A stretch of 64,000 bases of DNA from Stratiolaelaps scimitus (GCA_019614645.1 JABWDB010000015.1:1984001-2048000), one strand, 5' to 3'; shown: positions 1 through 13,589, counted from the first letter of the stretch. Translations and numbers: made by a program. The notes: generated by a model from the letters alone, not told the origin.

Positions 1-1800
1 TGTGCGGTGGCATTTCCCAACCAAATAGTAATGCTACATCTTCATTTTCATTATTCTCATCATTTCCCTTGTTATCCTCTCTGACGCGCTTGTTCACGGT
101 CGTCTTCCGATGATCTTTTATTAGCGGCTAACTGCCAACCCCGGGGTGAAAACACCGCAAGGTAAAGGAGATACCGAAAGCAGGACAGAAGTACGCTTCG
201 AAGCAGGCTCTCCCCTTGGCGGCTGTGAATTTTCGTTGAATTTTCCCGAACGAGATACCATCGCACCAACATGCGAATTAGTGACTTGGTAGAAACCAAT
301 GGTGTACTGTGCGAGGGTGTGGGGCCAAGCTCTCAAAGGCTCGCTCCATCTCACCCCTGAACTGGTACTGGATGATCGCGCGAACGACAGAGGCTGAGCG
401 ACGACGAGAAAAAGCAGGTTGAAGAAATTGCGCTGTAATAAACTGGCTGTCTCTGGCGTTTCGTGTCTTCTGACGTCTCCGCTCTTCGCGCATCAGCTAA
501 AGCCACCGCCCCCACCCGCCCACCTTCGTTGTAGGCTCTCTCAGACAAAACGATCACGTTCCACGGCCATCCACTCCGCTGCTGTGAGCAGATGTAGAGG
601 AGGAGGCGGCGGCGGCGGCGGCGACTGTCCAGCGGGTCTGGCAGCCAGCAACCTGCCTCTCGCTAGAATCTTCCTCTCGTAAGCTTTTGCCCGGCGTCCC
701 ACAAGGGCCTGCCGTCCCCGTGATGGCTAGAACAGCACAGGCGCTGGGGAGAAGCGAGCGAGCGAGCGACCGACCGAGCCCCGAGAACTAAGCGGAACGA
801 ACACAAAGGAGCTTTTGGCTTTGTGTCTTGAAGAGCAAAAAGACGAAACAGCAAACTAGGAAATTACAACCGGAAGTCGGAAGTCGTCGGTCGTTATTTC
901 TTGCCCCCGCTTGGCCCCGTCCCCTCTATCATCCTCTGAGTTTCGCTGTGCCCTAGTATGGGAGCGGTTGCGGCTCCGCTCGCGCAGGTAGTTACTATGG
1001 ATGGCCGGCGCGTCGACAGCGAGCGGTGGTCGTCGTGGACGGGGCAGGGTCCGGCAACCGAACAGCTGGTGGTGTATTTATTTGAGAATGACAGTGGCTA
1101 TGATTAGCTGGCTGTGTCTGTGTTCGCTGCATCGATCGATCCGGAGCGTATACTTAGATTAGATATAGTCCATTTAGTATGATAGGGAATAGTTGGCCTA
1201 AGCTCACAAAGGAGCCTTGAACGATGGGTGATTTGTGACACAGACGTCGCAACGATTCACACCAGTTGCACTTTGGACAATGGAGCGGAACAAATATAGC
1301 TAGCTCATTTCGTCGCAGTGCGTCGATGGCTTTTCTAAGCGCTCTGAGATCTCCTACGACTCTCATCAGGGACGGCTAAGAGTCTTTGGTATTGTGGATA
1401 ACGGAAGCGGATTGTCGAAGTGTATACCCTGGTATGGTACACTCGCTTTCTGTGTCAGCAGTCGAACTGGCATCGTGCGAAGTCCTTAATACTATGTGAG
1501 CAATCGACTTAACTCTTAGATGTTAGTTAAGGACGCATTTTGCCATTTGCTATCTTTCTGTCCTAAAAATGATTATTTTTTATATGAAAGGCGAAGATTT
1601 AGAACGGGGTTCCCAATCGCGGACAACATGCCAAACGGGACTTTGAATGGGGAGTGGACTCGGTGAAAATATGGCTAGCCTATGTAAGTGTAACATTGGA
1701 ACGCTGAGGTAACTGTCGGCTAGAGCCCAACATGGTGTCAATGCACTTCGGAAAACCTATTTAAGAAGACAGTAATACAATATTTCGTGGTCATGTAAAG
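1..1800. other. no gene recognised
   Basis: Contains the GC-rich island at 440-1,080 with its GGC repeat. The rest shows only short random open frames. Confidence 0.5.
598..624. repeat. (GGC)n trinucleotide repeat
   Basis: AGGAGGC followed by about six GGC units in a GC-rich island, a common feature of 5-prime untranslated exons. Confidence 0.85.
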
Positions 1801-1802
1801 AT

Positions 1803-1850
1803 CAAGCTTTATTGGTTTATGAAACGAACTGCAATTTAAGTACAAGACTA
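1803..1850 (-). repeat. family C tail fragment
   Basis: Plus strand TTATTGGTTTATGAAACGAA, then CTGCAATTTAAG, is a diverged match to the tail at 30.47 and 61.34 kb. No tRNA-like head is visible nearby. Confidence 0.4.
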
Positions 1851-2399
1851 ATACTGATATGAATAAAGGCCACGACGCTTAGTAAGCAAAGATTGATTCA
1901 CGACACACAAATCAATTAGTAGTGTCATCAAATCGGAGTCTTAATTAGGATCATCCAAAAGCACATGGTCCTGGAAAAAAGTCCTTGATGATTTTCCGCA
2001 AAACGATTTATTCCAAAATGCCATTCATGAAGTTTGAAGAAGAAAACATGGCACAAGTACCGTATCAGGCTCTTTCTGTTCTGCTATCGAGTCGGCACCA
2101 GATTGGTGACCGGACTGCACCAGCCGTGGGCAAGCCAGCATGAAGGTAACACACCCGATTGACAGCAAATAGAAATAAACGAAATAAATCAAATACAGAC
2201 AAAAAACTGTGAATGCCAACATCCAGAAAGCATTTGGCCCTCAGAGGCTTCCGGCCGCCATCCGCGTCACCACTCATCCGCGGTGTCTCTGTAACCAGGT
2301 CGAAGACGGGACGGAGAAATGAGACGGGACAATATTGTGCAACACGACCAAAATAGCAAGAACGCTATTGTCTGTCGCAGAATGACGCCGTGGCCAGCC

Positions 2400-3080
2400 G
2401 TGCGCCGAATGAGTTATTCACAACGCACGGCAATTTGTAGCTCGCGAACGCTGATGGCCGTTGGCGGTGGGTGATTGCTTGGGGTTCTTGGACGGCTGTT
2501 GCCTCTAAACGAGAGCCAGGTGTCCCCCAACCTCCCCAGTTCGGCAGCCTGGCCAGACCGACTGTCTAGCCTGTCGGCCTTTCTCCCCAATGAAGAGCGA
2601 ATGAGGTTCGGTCGTGGCGGTGAGGAAAGATCCGCCGCAGTCGCTGCCCGACCGAGCGGAAAGCAACGTTGCGGAATGAAGCCTGCCGTCAGACCCCCAG
2701 AGGTGACTGGCACCCCAGCCAGCCCCTCACACCCCTTGCAACCAGTCTCGCAGCCCTGGGCGCCAGGTTTTCCTTGAACACCTTCCCCCATGGGGTGACA
2801 GGTCCTGAAATCGAGGTCTCTGGTCGCGAAGACGGCGACACGTCGGTCGGGCACAAGGAGATCGAGGAAGGCTGCGCTCGATCGAGCGTCAGTCCGTCGA
2901 GCGGCAGCCACGGCGGTAACAGTTGAACGAAGCCTGTTCGCACATTGACGCTAGTAGATATCACACGTTTTCTGCGTCTCTGCCATATTTCATACCTTGT
3001 CGTTTTTCAGGAACCTGCCACGTACCACTGCCACCACCACTGCTCCGACCGTTATTAAGAAGACGAGCTCCGACGCTGTG
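2400..3080. other. GC-rich island with long overlapping open frames
   Basis: A 165-codon frame on the minus strand overlaps frames of 100 and 85 codons on the plus strand. The proteins are rich in Arg, Pro, Ser and Gly, with no domain. This is the signature of GC-rich DNA with few stops rather than of a gene. Confidence 0.35.
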
Positions 3081-3084
3081 ACTG

Positions 3085-6000
3085 CAGCTTTTGGATTGTT
3101 GGATTCGTCGAGTTATTTTGCTCTCGTGATTTCCATCGCGCGTAGAGAGCCTTTCTTACGTTTTCTTCCAGCAGTGGCGTATGGAGTACGCGTCTAAAAA
3201 TTGGGGCCACCACGGCGAGCATTGTGCAGTTTGCTACAGCTTTCTCCTTGTGGCTTGCTTACAATGTATGATGTATTCGAATGTTTAGGTTAGGATCGGA
3301 ACGACACAGGGCACGATGAAGCCGTGACCCATTTATTTATACGAGCTTCGAAATATAAAAAAAATGAGACAAAATGGCAAATATGAAGATATGAAGCTTT
3401 TTTGCACAATATTGCATTATTTAATGCTATTTTGGCTAATGTTGTTACTGTCGAATGAGCAGGCTGGTAAGCTGAGGTCTCCGTAGCCCGTCAGCCGTGA
3501 CCATAACCAACATCACAGCAAACGAAATGAAATCGTATCCTGTGGCTATGCGGGCTACAAAAAACCAAGCACGATTAGGTTAAGCAAGTGACCCTCAAGT
3601 ACCTTGAGGAGAAGCACAATGCTTCCCTGAAGTAACTTCATTTTTCAAGATTTCCAGTTTCAAAAAACAAGATTTCCAGTTCTTCCATTTCGCTCCCACT
3701 TTCTCTATACACACACACACATACATATTGTTCTCTGTTTCTCTGGTCCCTTGTCCCTACTAAAGTGAACATTTATGATTTAAAACCTTATCCTAAACGT
3801 TCGCTTCGTCCGTTGTTAGTGAGCTGTCTAATTTGAAGCGAGAGAGAGAGAGAGAGATAGCGAGGAGACAGAGAGAGAGAGAGCGGCATATTAATTGTAG
3901 CGTAGTCCGCCAAGGTCCTTCTCGAAGTCGATAGCCCGTTGACTCCACTGCCTTGTCCTGTCTGTAATTTCTACGCTTGATTTCATCTCTCGTATATGAT
4001 AAAACTCTATAGACGATATAGAGACACTGGATCTGTCCAGCAGTTTGTTTCAGAGAAGCAATGCGGAACGGACTAAAGCGACAGCGAAGCTTTGGCAGCG
4101 CCCAATACACAGTCGGCGCCTGCACTACTACTACACCTATATATCTACCGTGGACGTGTAATTAGGTACGCAGGCGGAAATATTAGGAGACCAAGCAATA
4201 GAGAGAGAGAGAGGAGAGGAGATCTCGCTGACCCCTCCGACCCCGGAAGTAGTTGGCGGATTCATCTCTTGGTAAGGCCTGAGGAATAGGACACTCTCGC
4301 GAAGCTGTTGAACGAGGCGCATAATGACGCTATCGTATGATATCCAGTCTGACCTCTTCGTCACCGATGTCGCCTCCCTTTCATCATCTGCAAGCGTGTG
4401 CCGTATGCCTTCTATCGTCTCCTGTTAGCGAGATGCTGTATATATTCGATATGCTGTCGACCGATGGCCAGGGTAGTGCTGATGCGAAACTTCAAACGCA
4501 CCCTGATCCCGTGCTCTCCAACTGGCCTATACGCAATAGCCTAGGGGCTCTCATATCGTGAACCCTGAACCTCACGTGTACTACGATCTGTAAAGAGACC
4601 AAAGGAGACATCATACGTAAACTGCTGGAAAAGGTCACCGTCGACAAGAGAAACCGCCGATTGGTAGTCACGGCCAATCTTCAGCAGGGTGCCACAACTC
4701 TAAAATTCAAGGCATATTAAAAGGTTGAAAGGCCGTTCTCACTAGTTGATGGTGTTAGAAAGAGAACTCAGAGATTACTTCGGCTTTAGGGTTAGAGAAG
4801 GATATTGTTCTGTCGCTCAACGCTTCGTGCACGTGATACACCGCACGCTGTACTCCGCTGTCGGCTGCAATGAACCCGTTTCACTCTGTGTGTCCGCAAT
4901 GTCTATCCGAAACGCTTCCAAGTGCGCGCTTGTGTTCTGTCTCTAAGGAGAAAGAATGCATTTGATTACAAATTCTAGCCCAGAATATTGTGCACACCCA
5001 CACTGATAAAAAGGTTTGTCATACAACAGCTGTTAGCTAACCACCACGTATTTAACTGCAGAAAATGCTGGTTTGTAAGGGCTAGCTTTTATCAGAAACG
5101 CTTTTGCCGGCGAAATAAGCAGGGCCCGTCATTAAAGTTCCTCACAGCTATACGAATGCGTGCTCGAAGCGTGTTTCGAAAGCCGATGGTGGAAAAGCTG
5201 GTGAAAGTAGAAAACATGAAGGCAATTTAGCACAATAAATAATATTTAAGCTACGAATTAAATAGTAGCAGATGTGAGAGCCCATCTTGTGGGAACATTT
5301 CAGTGGAAACAGATTCTTCTCGTTGTAGAAGCAAGATATCGCTTGCAATAATACTATGTAACAATACGCCAACCGCTGAAGACTTGATGCTTCGACCAGG
5401 CGTGGGTTTATATTTCACATAAAAATATATACACCTATTATATAAATAGGTTTTATATATACTAAACAAGGTTTTGGGCATTCCAAGTTAATTTGGTTCG
5501 TATCCTCGTCTATCACCCCAGTGACCCACAGTCAAGTTGCGCCCACCAAACGCGAGCACCGCTGTCACATCTACTCGCTCGAAACTCGATATTTTCAGAA
5601 TAGCTCCACCCAATGTTTCGCTACCTATGCAGACACTCAGTGCCCTACGTAAGAATCAGCCGTTCAGTGCAAGAACCAACGAGAAATAACCGTCCATCGC
5701 CGTTACGCAATGAAGCGGCTTCAGGCCTACATCTTCCCTTCTCTCTCATACATACGAGACATAGCCGAGTTCGGCTTTGGCCTCGTATAATGTTTCCATG
5801 TGATCTGATCTAGCTGGCAGTTTCTGCAAAGCGGCAATCTGCGCCGGCTTCCGTTCCGAGAACTACATCGGCCAATGGATAGGCCGAGGCAGGTCCACTC
5901 ACTCGAAGCCAGCACGGCGTTGGCTGCTCTGCCTGTTTACTCCTGTTATGGCTATTACGTGCGCCGTTAGAGCCCAATTTGCGATATCGACTCGTGCCCC

Positions 6001-6540
6001 TCTTTGACTTTCTTCCTCCGTTATTCTCTCTTTATTTTACTCCTCTACGGCCAGCACTTCCGGCTACTTTTCCACCGATGACCTCGCCCCCATACGAACG
6101 TTGGAAAGTGATACTCAACGCACTGTTGCTCTTGCTGACTCGGCTCCGCCGCACGTGCGTGGACACCTACTCTCAGCAGGTACCGACTGGAGCGGCAACT
6201 GCTGTTGACCTGAGCTGCGATTGGGAAGGTGGGCCATTCGTCCGAGGTTGGGGCTGTGGGGATTGCGTCCGTCTGAAGGCAGTTGGAGATTTGGATTGAA
6301 TGAGTACGCACAGGCGATACTTGAAAGACAAGCATGCTCACAATGGCAAGTAATTCAATGCTCGTTTGTGCGAGTGGCAGTCATTGACCCGACGGGTCAA
6401 TCTACAATATGGCCCGCGCGAGACTCAAAGCGGTCGTTATTCCAATATTCGACGAATCGAAAGAAACGGACTGAAAACTCTAAAATTAGCATGTGTATGT
6501 ATACGTTCAGTGCGAGTTTAGTGCCGTATAGATATAGTTC
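3085..6540. other. no gene recognised
   Basis: AT-moderate sequence with GA runs and a small CA run near 3,710. Short open frames on both strands have no recognisable content. Confidence 0.5.
3839..3884. repeat. (GA)n tracts
   Basis: Two GA runs separated by ATAGCGAGGAGACA. A further GA run lies at 4,201-4,220. Confidence 0.9.
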
Positions 6541-6547
6541 CCGCGAT

Positions 6548-6720
6548 TGTCTGGACGGTAATCCAGTAGTCGCCTAGGACACAGTTGAACAAATGGATCC
6601 GATATCGCAGGTTCGAGTCCTGTCGTGGTCTTAGAGAGGTGAGGATTTCCTTACCCGACATTTCTCGTAGTAATGCCTTACGGGTACATACGACAAGTAT
6701 CTGATGAAGATAGGCCGGTG
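6548..6720 (+). mobile_element. tRNA-derived SINE-like repeat, family D, copy 1
   Basis: tRNA-like head with box A-like AGTCGCCTAGGAC and box B GGTTCGAGTCC at 6,610-6,620, followed by CGACATTTCTCGTAGTAATG. The latter part resembles a stretch at 56,107-56,128 (19 of 22 bases by eye). The cloverleaf is not convincing as a working tRNA. The 3-prime limit is unclear. Confidence 0.5.
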
Positions 6721-8120
6721 ACAAGCCATCCATAAAATAAAGTACCGCATATGCACGGCATAGTTGCTTGGGAACACCAGACATAATTGGAAGAATAGGG
6801 AGGAGCAGTCTGTTCCCACCTTTTGCTAGACTCGGTGATGAAGTCTCCCAGCCATGCAATCTGAATGAATTTCACTAGGTAAACTAAGGAACAATCTAAG
6901 TGGGCGTTTCTTATTATTCTGAGTGGACACTACGTGGAGAACCTTGTTTGTGGCGTTTATGATTAGCTTGTCCTTTTTCGAATATGTGCGTCTAAGTGTG
7001 CACCTAACCGCTTATTTTTAAAATGGTATAATGTGTGTGTGGAAGAACTGCTCATTTTTAAGGTGTTAAAATGTGAGTGGAAGAAATATAGCTCAAATCA
7101 CACTCTGGCTGAGCAAAACCGACACGTATCATGCATCGTGGTTGTTCATCAAGGGAGACTCTTTAATACACGGTTTATTTCTTGATCTGCCTTTTCGGTG
7201 CGCAAAACAACCGTTCTACGAAGTACCCACACACACACGCGTATCCAATACGGGCGCCCCATGATGTCAGCACCTGCAACACAGAGTGTTGATACAAGGT
7301 GGCGCGATACTCCCAACATAATACAACACTTTCCTTCTGTGTACCCATTACGTGGAGCCTGTCGCAAGTCCATAACATCACCTGGCTACCCTTTCTCATT
7401 CTTCCCATGTAGCCTGCCTCTGCCTAGCCGCGGTCAGTGGCCTGGGCATTTCGTCGCGACGGAAATTCATTACGGCTGTTCTAATGGAACCCAACGCTGA
7501 CCGCAGCTCCCGGCCGGCGTTGTCACATACGAGTCGCCTGTGCTGTATATGCGTGCAGCATGCACCCGTCCCCGCCGCCTCAACAGACCGTCGCCGTTGC
7601 GCTGCATTATTAAATTACGTCACCGCCAGCTTTGTCATCGGGCTAAGACCAGGGGGCCAGCACGACTGGCCTGCTTGGCTCCAGAGTATGACGTCCCCTG
7701 AATGTCAAGTGATTAGGCGCAGAAGGAGTGAGCCTCGGGGGGCCTAGCTCTGCGCGCGCGGCGTAAGCCAAGGCGCAAACATACCCCCTCTGTTCTAAAG
7801 TCCCTCTCTCCTTCTTTCTATTTGCAAATGATCCTCCCCGGCTATCGCTCTCACTCGTCCTAACTAGGTCAACTAATTTCGAACGCCAGCATGCTGTGTG
7901 AACAATGTCAAGGAAATGGAAACAATCCGTGAACAGAGAGACAGCGTGTTAGTCCTCTGTTGCTGCACTTCTGAGGTTTACTTACGAATTGAGGGTGGAC
8001 AACTGCCGAAATACGGTGACTCGACGGCTCGAGACGCGATTTGTCCGTGTTGGTGCACCGCTTCGTGAAAAGGTACCGGCCATATAGCGCGCCAGATGTA
8101 GAACATGGTGGAGGGCCCTT

Positions 8121-8350
8121 GATGGTGAGCGTCTTGGACAGCTGTACACAGGAGAGACATATAGATTCAGCTCAAATCCTTCCAGGCGTTTCGGAGAATC
8201 TTTGGATTTCTCCATCTATGGAGTCTTGCCAGGTGGACTGTTATAAGTAGAGTTATAAATAAGCAAAGGTAGTCCCAACAGGCCCCATAGTAATAGCTGA
8301 AGGTGAAATGCTGACACATCTCCTATTGGGGAACTGTTGACAATCAGCTC
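8121..8350 (+). mobile_element. SINE family B, copy 1
   Basis: The head starts near GATGGTGAGCGTCTTGGACA and has a decayed box B (GCTCAAATCC). It continues GGAGAATCTTTGGATTTC, then AAGCAAAGGTAGTCCCAACA and CATAGTAATA, and ends in a form of the shared tail (GGGGAACTGTTGACAATCAG). It aligns by eye with the copies at 32.0 and 50.2-50.5 kb. Confidence 0.7.
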
Positions 8351-8519
8351 AAGAAGTGTTAATATAGAAAGTGCTACTGTGATCTCCGTCCATTCTCGCA
8401 AAAAAGCGCCATTTGCTCATCAAGTCCCGTGACTCGTCGATCGTGTACGATAAGCGACAAATTCGATAGTTTTCGAGGAAGAAACGTTCCTAAGTTTGAA
8501 TGTGAAGATGACAAATAAT

Positions 8520-8568
8520 GTGGTAAGGCAGAGGCTTGGGTGGGACGCCCAAGCCTCTGCCTTACCAC
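8520..8568. repeat. perfect hairpin with 21-bp arms
   Basis: Arms at 8,520-8,540 and 8,548-8,568 are exact reverse complements (core GGCAGAGGCTTGGG) around a 7-base loop TGGGACG. Unlike most short palindromes here it is GC-rich. No transposon feature or target duplication is visible around it. Confidence 0.9.
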
Positions 8569-9951
8569 TCCCGTGTATTATATATATAGTTTAATTGCCG
8601 GGTCATTTTTAGCCTATTTCATGGTTAGCACATGCTTGCGCACGTAATGAAACATATTACTAAATGGGCCACTACACACATAGCTATCTACCCGTGAGAG
8701 GCCTATGAGCCGCAATTATGCCATGCACAAACAGCAGTTGCAGCCTGAAACGGCAGAAACATTCGTAATGACTAAATGCCAACTTCCCTAAAACAGGAGA
8801 CAACGTATTGAGAGCAGCACCCGTGGACAGTCGACGGATATTTCCGGTCTCATTAGCGCATTCAGGGAGTTTGGATTGTTATCTAGCCATTGCTGCTACG
8901 GCTGCTACCCTGTCCTCATGTCAATCTAACTGTTTGCACGCATACTTACTTTGTACTCCATCCAAGCTAATTGTACCTGCTGCGTCGAAAGCTATATGGA
9001 GCGAGAAGTTACAGTCGACTAAGCTGCGCTGTCCGAACTGGCGGAATTGAGCAAACTGGAAACACGTAAGCAAGAAGTGAACTTACTGAAGTGGGTTTGC
9101 CTTTTAGCAATACGCTTCTCGTGATCCGGATTGCGTTGTGTCGAAAAGGGGCGCGGAAGGGATCATTAGAGCCCATCGCCTGCCGCCCGTTCGACGACAC
9201 GGCGATATCTTGATCGAGGATGTCCGGTGACGGCGCGCGACAGGGGGGTGTTGGATTGCAATCCTGTGCAGTCTTCCCGACTAGATCGGCAACCTCGCCC
9301 CTTTCGATTTCAGACCAATCAACGATCGTCTTGTTACGCGATTGTCGTTCTCAGCACTTTGTCCTGTTATCGCTGATTCGCACCGAACACAAACGTTTTT
9401 ACAGCGAAAATACAGCGACCTGGATAGATAAACAAGAACCGGATGCATGGCTTGTCGACATGAACGTCCTGGTCGTTGACCGCATGTTCGATTCTAGATT
9501 TATTCGCAGTTCCAATTCCAAAGTTGCAGATTCACATATATATTCGATTATAACTCTCATTACTCGAAGAGCACGCGTAGGCAAAGGGCGCGTGAACTTT
9601 CAAATCAATCGTGAGAACAAAATGTCTACCTCGGCTAGTGTTAACGTTGCTAATGAACTTATTTTCATTAAGGTTCATAATATTTACCTATAAACGGTCG
9701 AAGATGACAACTAGTGAGGGCAACTGCTCGTCACGTCTGGGTCGCCTGCTGCTGCTGCGATCGCTATCGCCGCAGCTTCTACTCGGCGGCAGAGTCCATG
9801 CCTCGGCCAGCGGTCAGTATTCCAGTAGGTCGCGTAGTTTCCCTGCGTAGTTTGCAGTGTCCCCCTCCGCACTTCCTCGCGCCGTTCGAGCATGTCATCC
9901 TCGAACGCAAAATGAGGACCAGCTGCTCTGAAGACGTCGCAATCGAAATCT

Positions 9952-9974
9952 GCTCAATCAAAGGTTGATTGAGC
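9952..9974. repeat. short hairpin
   Basis: Arms GCTCAATCAA and TTGATTGAGC are exact reverse complements around AGG. It is short enough to occur by chance. Confidence 0.5.
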
Positions 9975-11390
9975 GTCGCCAGTCTCAGGTCTTACATAGA
10001 ATACGGTGGTTTGTCGGTGAGCAATGCTACACGATGCCACTGTTTCGTTTGAGTTTAGCCAGAAACAGTGAAGGGTCCGAGTGTGCTCCTTTTAAGAAAC
10101 TTCTCTATTCACGGATCTCAAGCTTGTTAGAGACAATATGCGGTGTTTGATTCGCCTTACCACGCGTGGGAAAACGAATCATGTAAGCAAATAGAACGAC
10201 ATCACTATCAAGCAAACATCAGTCGATATCAGAGTCATTAGGGGTCATTCGAGTATTCCTGTGTAAAATAAGCATTGAGTAGGTCACACGTGCAGATATC
10301 GCATACAGATGGCAAATTAGCCAGTGAACGTTGAGACACAGTGCTGACAGCGGTCTCAGACAATTATTCCCTGGGGGTAGCTGCTAATTACGACGAAAAA
10401 GCCAGACATAGTTTCGTCCATGTCTCAACGGATTTCAATGAATCCGAACGATGCGACAGTTTGAAAGTTCCGTCGGTGCTTTCAATTGATTTAACTGCGT
10501 CGAGATGATTACCAATACAATGGCTTGGTTAAATGACGAAATTGCAGTTTACAATGTTGATATTTACGTTTTTTACAATGCTTAAGCTCTGTCATCATTA
10601 CCTGTTACCACATACGTGTCTCCTAGAAATTTGTAATTAGTCATTAACCTTCCACACGCTGTTACAGGATGTGATACGACACAAATAAATGAAATATGTG
10701 ATCAGTTTTTTTTTCATTGATGATCCACAAACGCATCTGTTTGTAGATGACACAGACCGATTTTACTGATGATTTTACTGACCGATTTCCATTGCAGAAT
10801 GCAACGATATTCTATTCCAACTTGCGGCTATTCTTGGCCAGCTCTCAGCCTCTCCCACGCCCCGCGAAGAACAAACACGAGACGATGTAATAACAGATGC
10901 GTGGTACCCAGCCTGTCGGGGAACTGATTCTGTCGTCAATTGCCACCGGTACTTGTTCAAGGTATTATCAGGTATCATCAGCTGAATAAGATACATATCT
11001 GTCCCACAACCCAGACATACGTCGCTTCAACGAATATATAGCATCCGTACCCTTACGGTGAACATGGACAGGCTCAACTCCGAGTATTAATTACACAGTT
11101 GCAGAAACGCACACCTATGCGAACACATCTACATACACATCTACGGACACAGGGGAGAAACACTACCCGATTGCCAGACGCCGACCCGCTCTGATCGTGT
11201 GCAACAGATCCACCTCGAGACGAACATGAGTGAATGCGGCTGAATGCGGTCACACTGAAAAATGTTGGCCGTGGCCTACGGGAACACTAGATGGGAATGA
11301 ATGGATTTTTGTCGATCGCCTGCTGATCCAGCTGACTACCGTCATTGAAGGCGTCAGTACAGTATACGTATCACCCATCTCTCTGTGGCA

Positions 11391-11422
11391 TCTCTCTCTC
11401 TCCCTCTCTCGCTCGCTCGCTT
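11391..11422. repeat. (CT)n and (GCTC)n tract
   Basis: CT dinucleotides passing into three GCTC-like units. Confidence 0.9.
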
Positions 11423-12018
11423 GTTCCTTCTCGACCACTCGGACTCCTTCTCGCAATCATTTTGTCTCCTTTCTATAATACCACGAGCAGACATCGCACA
11501 CATTGGGTGAAGTAGCCGTGCCGCGACGTCCGATATCGCGATACCCCTTAATGTTGGTTCGTCCGTTCTCAGCCACCCTTCTACTTACCCGTTCCCTCGT
11601 CCTTCGGTCATTGTACCAGCCCGGACGGCTGTAGGGCGCAGCACTCGGGTTCGCTGCAGTATCCCGCCCTTCTGGTAAACCTCTCCCTCGATCAGCGACC
11701 TGCGTAGCCCCCAGTAGCACACGCCTTGGCCAACCCCCGTCGCGGCATATAACCGAATGTGTGCCAGGGACCAGACGATGGTCGAGCGAGGGTACTCGTG
11801 ATTGTGGAACAGTAGTAGGAGTAGTAGTAGTAACTACCGATAGTAGTTAATTAATTAGCTAGTTAGTTCGAATCTCCTATGCGCCAGCTTGCCTAGGCAG
11901 GACGGATGTAGGCCATCATCCCAGCATGAATATGCACATAAATATTTGTCGTCAACGACAGCGCCAACAACAATCACACACACAGACTAACCCGGGTGTT
12001 TCGATCGTCGGCAATATA

Positions 12019-12026
<8 letters not shown>

Positions 12027-12065
<39 letters not shown>
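12027..12065. repeat. (TA)n microsatellite
   Basis: Uninterrupted TA dinucleotides of about 39 bases after an AT-rich lead-in. No gene overlaps it. Confidence 0.95.
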
Positions 12066-12068
<3 letters not shown>

Positions 12069-12797
12069 ACACGCCATATCACAGCAGGACGACCACCAAC
12101 GCAGAATAAACTGTTTACTTTGTGGGAGTATGCCTCGCATGACTCGACGTGTTAGCGCTCCAGTGTTCGTCGTCGCTGCGGATGCCGCGACCCACTACAC
12201 CGACAGCGATATATCGTGATATAGGGTGACCCGATTGTGATGATTCATCATACGTTTACAAAAGTGATCACGTTGCTACGAGGTTGTGGTCTTTGTGGGA
12301 ACGCGCGTTAAGTTGAGGACACAGTATTGTTGTGTGTCCTTGACTCTCTGTCACAGATAACAATGGGAGAGTGATGGCCAGTTGTGTAATGCAACGTGGT
12401 GCTTACAGGTCTGAAGGGCGGACAGGATAATTGTACTACTGTCATTGTCTTATTATATTCCTATAACGAACCATTAGAGCTTACGTAGACTATGGCGCTG
12501 AGTAAAACATAGCGGTGAGCAGGAAACCTTGCCCTGTTTGCATCACTTACAGGTTGTCCGGCGGAGAGAATAACAATGACAAAATGTATTTAAAGTAATC
12601 CAATAGCCTTCCAGCAAGGGAACGAGACCGTCACTTCAGGCGTATGTAGTATACCACGCACCATCAATATCATATTGCTATGGACTCAATGAAGTCTATG
12701 GTTTCTAGGGGCACATCCGACGCGGCGCGTCGACTGCAATTGAAATGGGGCTCATAGAATGATCGGTTCACTTTAATGTTCCCAATGTTCTGCTGTA

Positions 12798-12876
12798 AGG
12801 AAAATTTTCCTGGCTGACTCACAGCCAACATGCAACGTCGACGGATCCGCGTCCGGCATTGTTTCATAAAGCGGAT
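12798..12876 (-). mobile_element. SINE family A, truncated copy 1
   Basis: Only the 3-prime half of the family is present: a degraded match to GCTTTCGGCATTGCTTCATA and the tail read as GACTCACAGCCAACA on the plus strand. The tRNA-like head is missing. Confidence 0.6.
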
Positions 12877-13149
12877 CTGTTCTGTCCCAGGCAATGGTAT
12901 GGTATAGCAGCTATCTCAGCTGTTGGTGGCCACCCAACTATTCTTCTATATGGCCACGACAATCCTTATCACAAGGCAGTCGGCAATAATATCTCATTGG
13001 GTGTCGGTTCTTGCGAGGTATGCATGCTCCTAATGTTTGCTATGCATGTAGAAAAGAATATTGGCGAAAACCAGCACAACTCTGCACTGGGCACATAGCG
13101 GCATTAATGGGCAGAATGTTGCTGTTTTCATAACCGGACAATAAGTCTA

Positions 13150-13338
13150 AATAAATTTTCCAGGCCGGCTCGCAGCCATCATTTAACGTCCACGGTACTA
13201 CTTTCGGCATTGCTTCATAAGACGGACAACCCCTTGGAAGTGCAAATGTTCAACAGAGGGGATCGAATCCGTGCCCCTACGTGCCTCCTCTGATTGCAAG
13301 CTGCCCACGAATGCACCACAGGCCACCGGGCTCGACCA
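13150..13338 (-). mobile_element. tRNA-derived SINE, family A, copy 2
   Basis: On the minus strand a tRNA-like head carries box B near 13,256-13,270 (GGATTCGATCCCC with decay), followed by a body ending in the family tail. Flanks repeat as GACAATAAGTCTA (13,137-13,149) and GACAATTAAGTCTA (from 13,339), a target-site duplication differing by one inserted base. Other copies are at 12.8, 25.7, 28.8 and 61.2 kb. Confidence 0.8.
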
Positions 13339-13589
13339 GACAATTAAGTCTATAAGCTTTTTTGCGACCGTTAAACCAGCGCCCATAGGCCCGCTAAAGG
13401 TATTGGCCTTTAAATGCGCTACCATTAAATTGAATCTGCACTGAATCATATGCGGGAAGCAGGGATATTTCGCGACAGAGTCGCGTCGAGCGACACCTCC
13501 GTTTGCGATTACGGTCGAGCTTAATTAGAAGAAGTTAACAGTACGCTGACAGGATCGACAGAAGCGGCACCTCGTTGTTGAACCGTAGT

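Larger units (their letters stand above)
8600..12020. other. no gene recognised
   Basis: The longest frame (9,220-9,693, 157 codons, plus) has no domain or coding-like bias that I can defend. The rest is unremarkable apart from the 9,952 hairpin and the 11,391 CT run. Confidence 0.45.

Noticed and set aside
2414..2911. 165-codon minus-strand frame
   Set aside because: It lies in a GC-rich stretch with overlapping open frames on both strands, has low-complexity composition, and shows no domain.
6548..6630. possible genuine tRNA gene
   Set aside because: Box A and box B are present but the cloverleaf stems do not close well, and the downstream sequence is shared with another locus.
7749..7762. 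short GC alternation resembling a CG tract
   Set aside because: Too short and irregular to list as a repeat.
9220..9693. 157-codon plus-strand frame
   Set aside because: Neutral composition without motif, signal or homology that I can name. One such frame is expected by chance in 64 kb.
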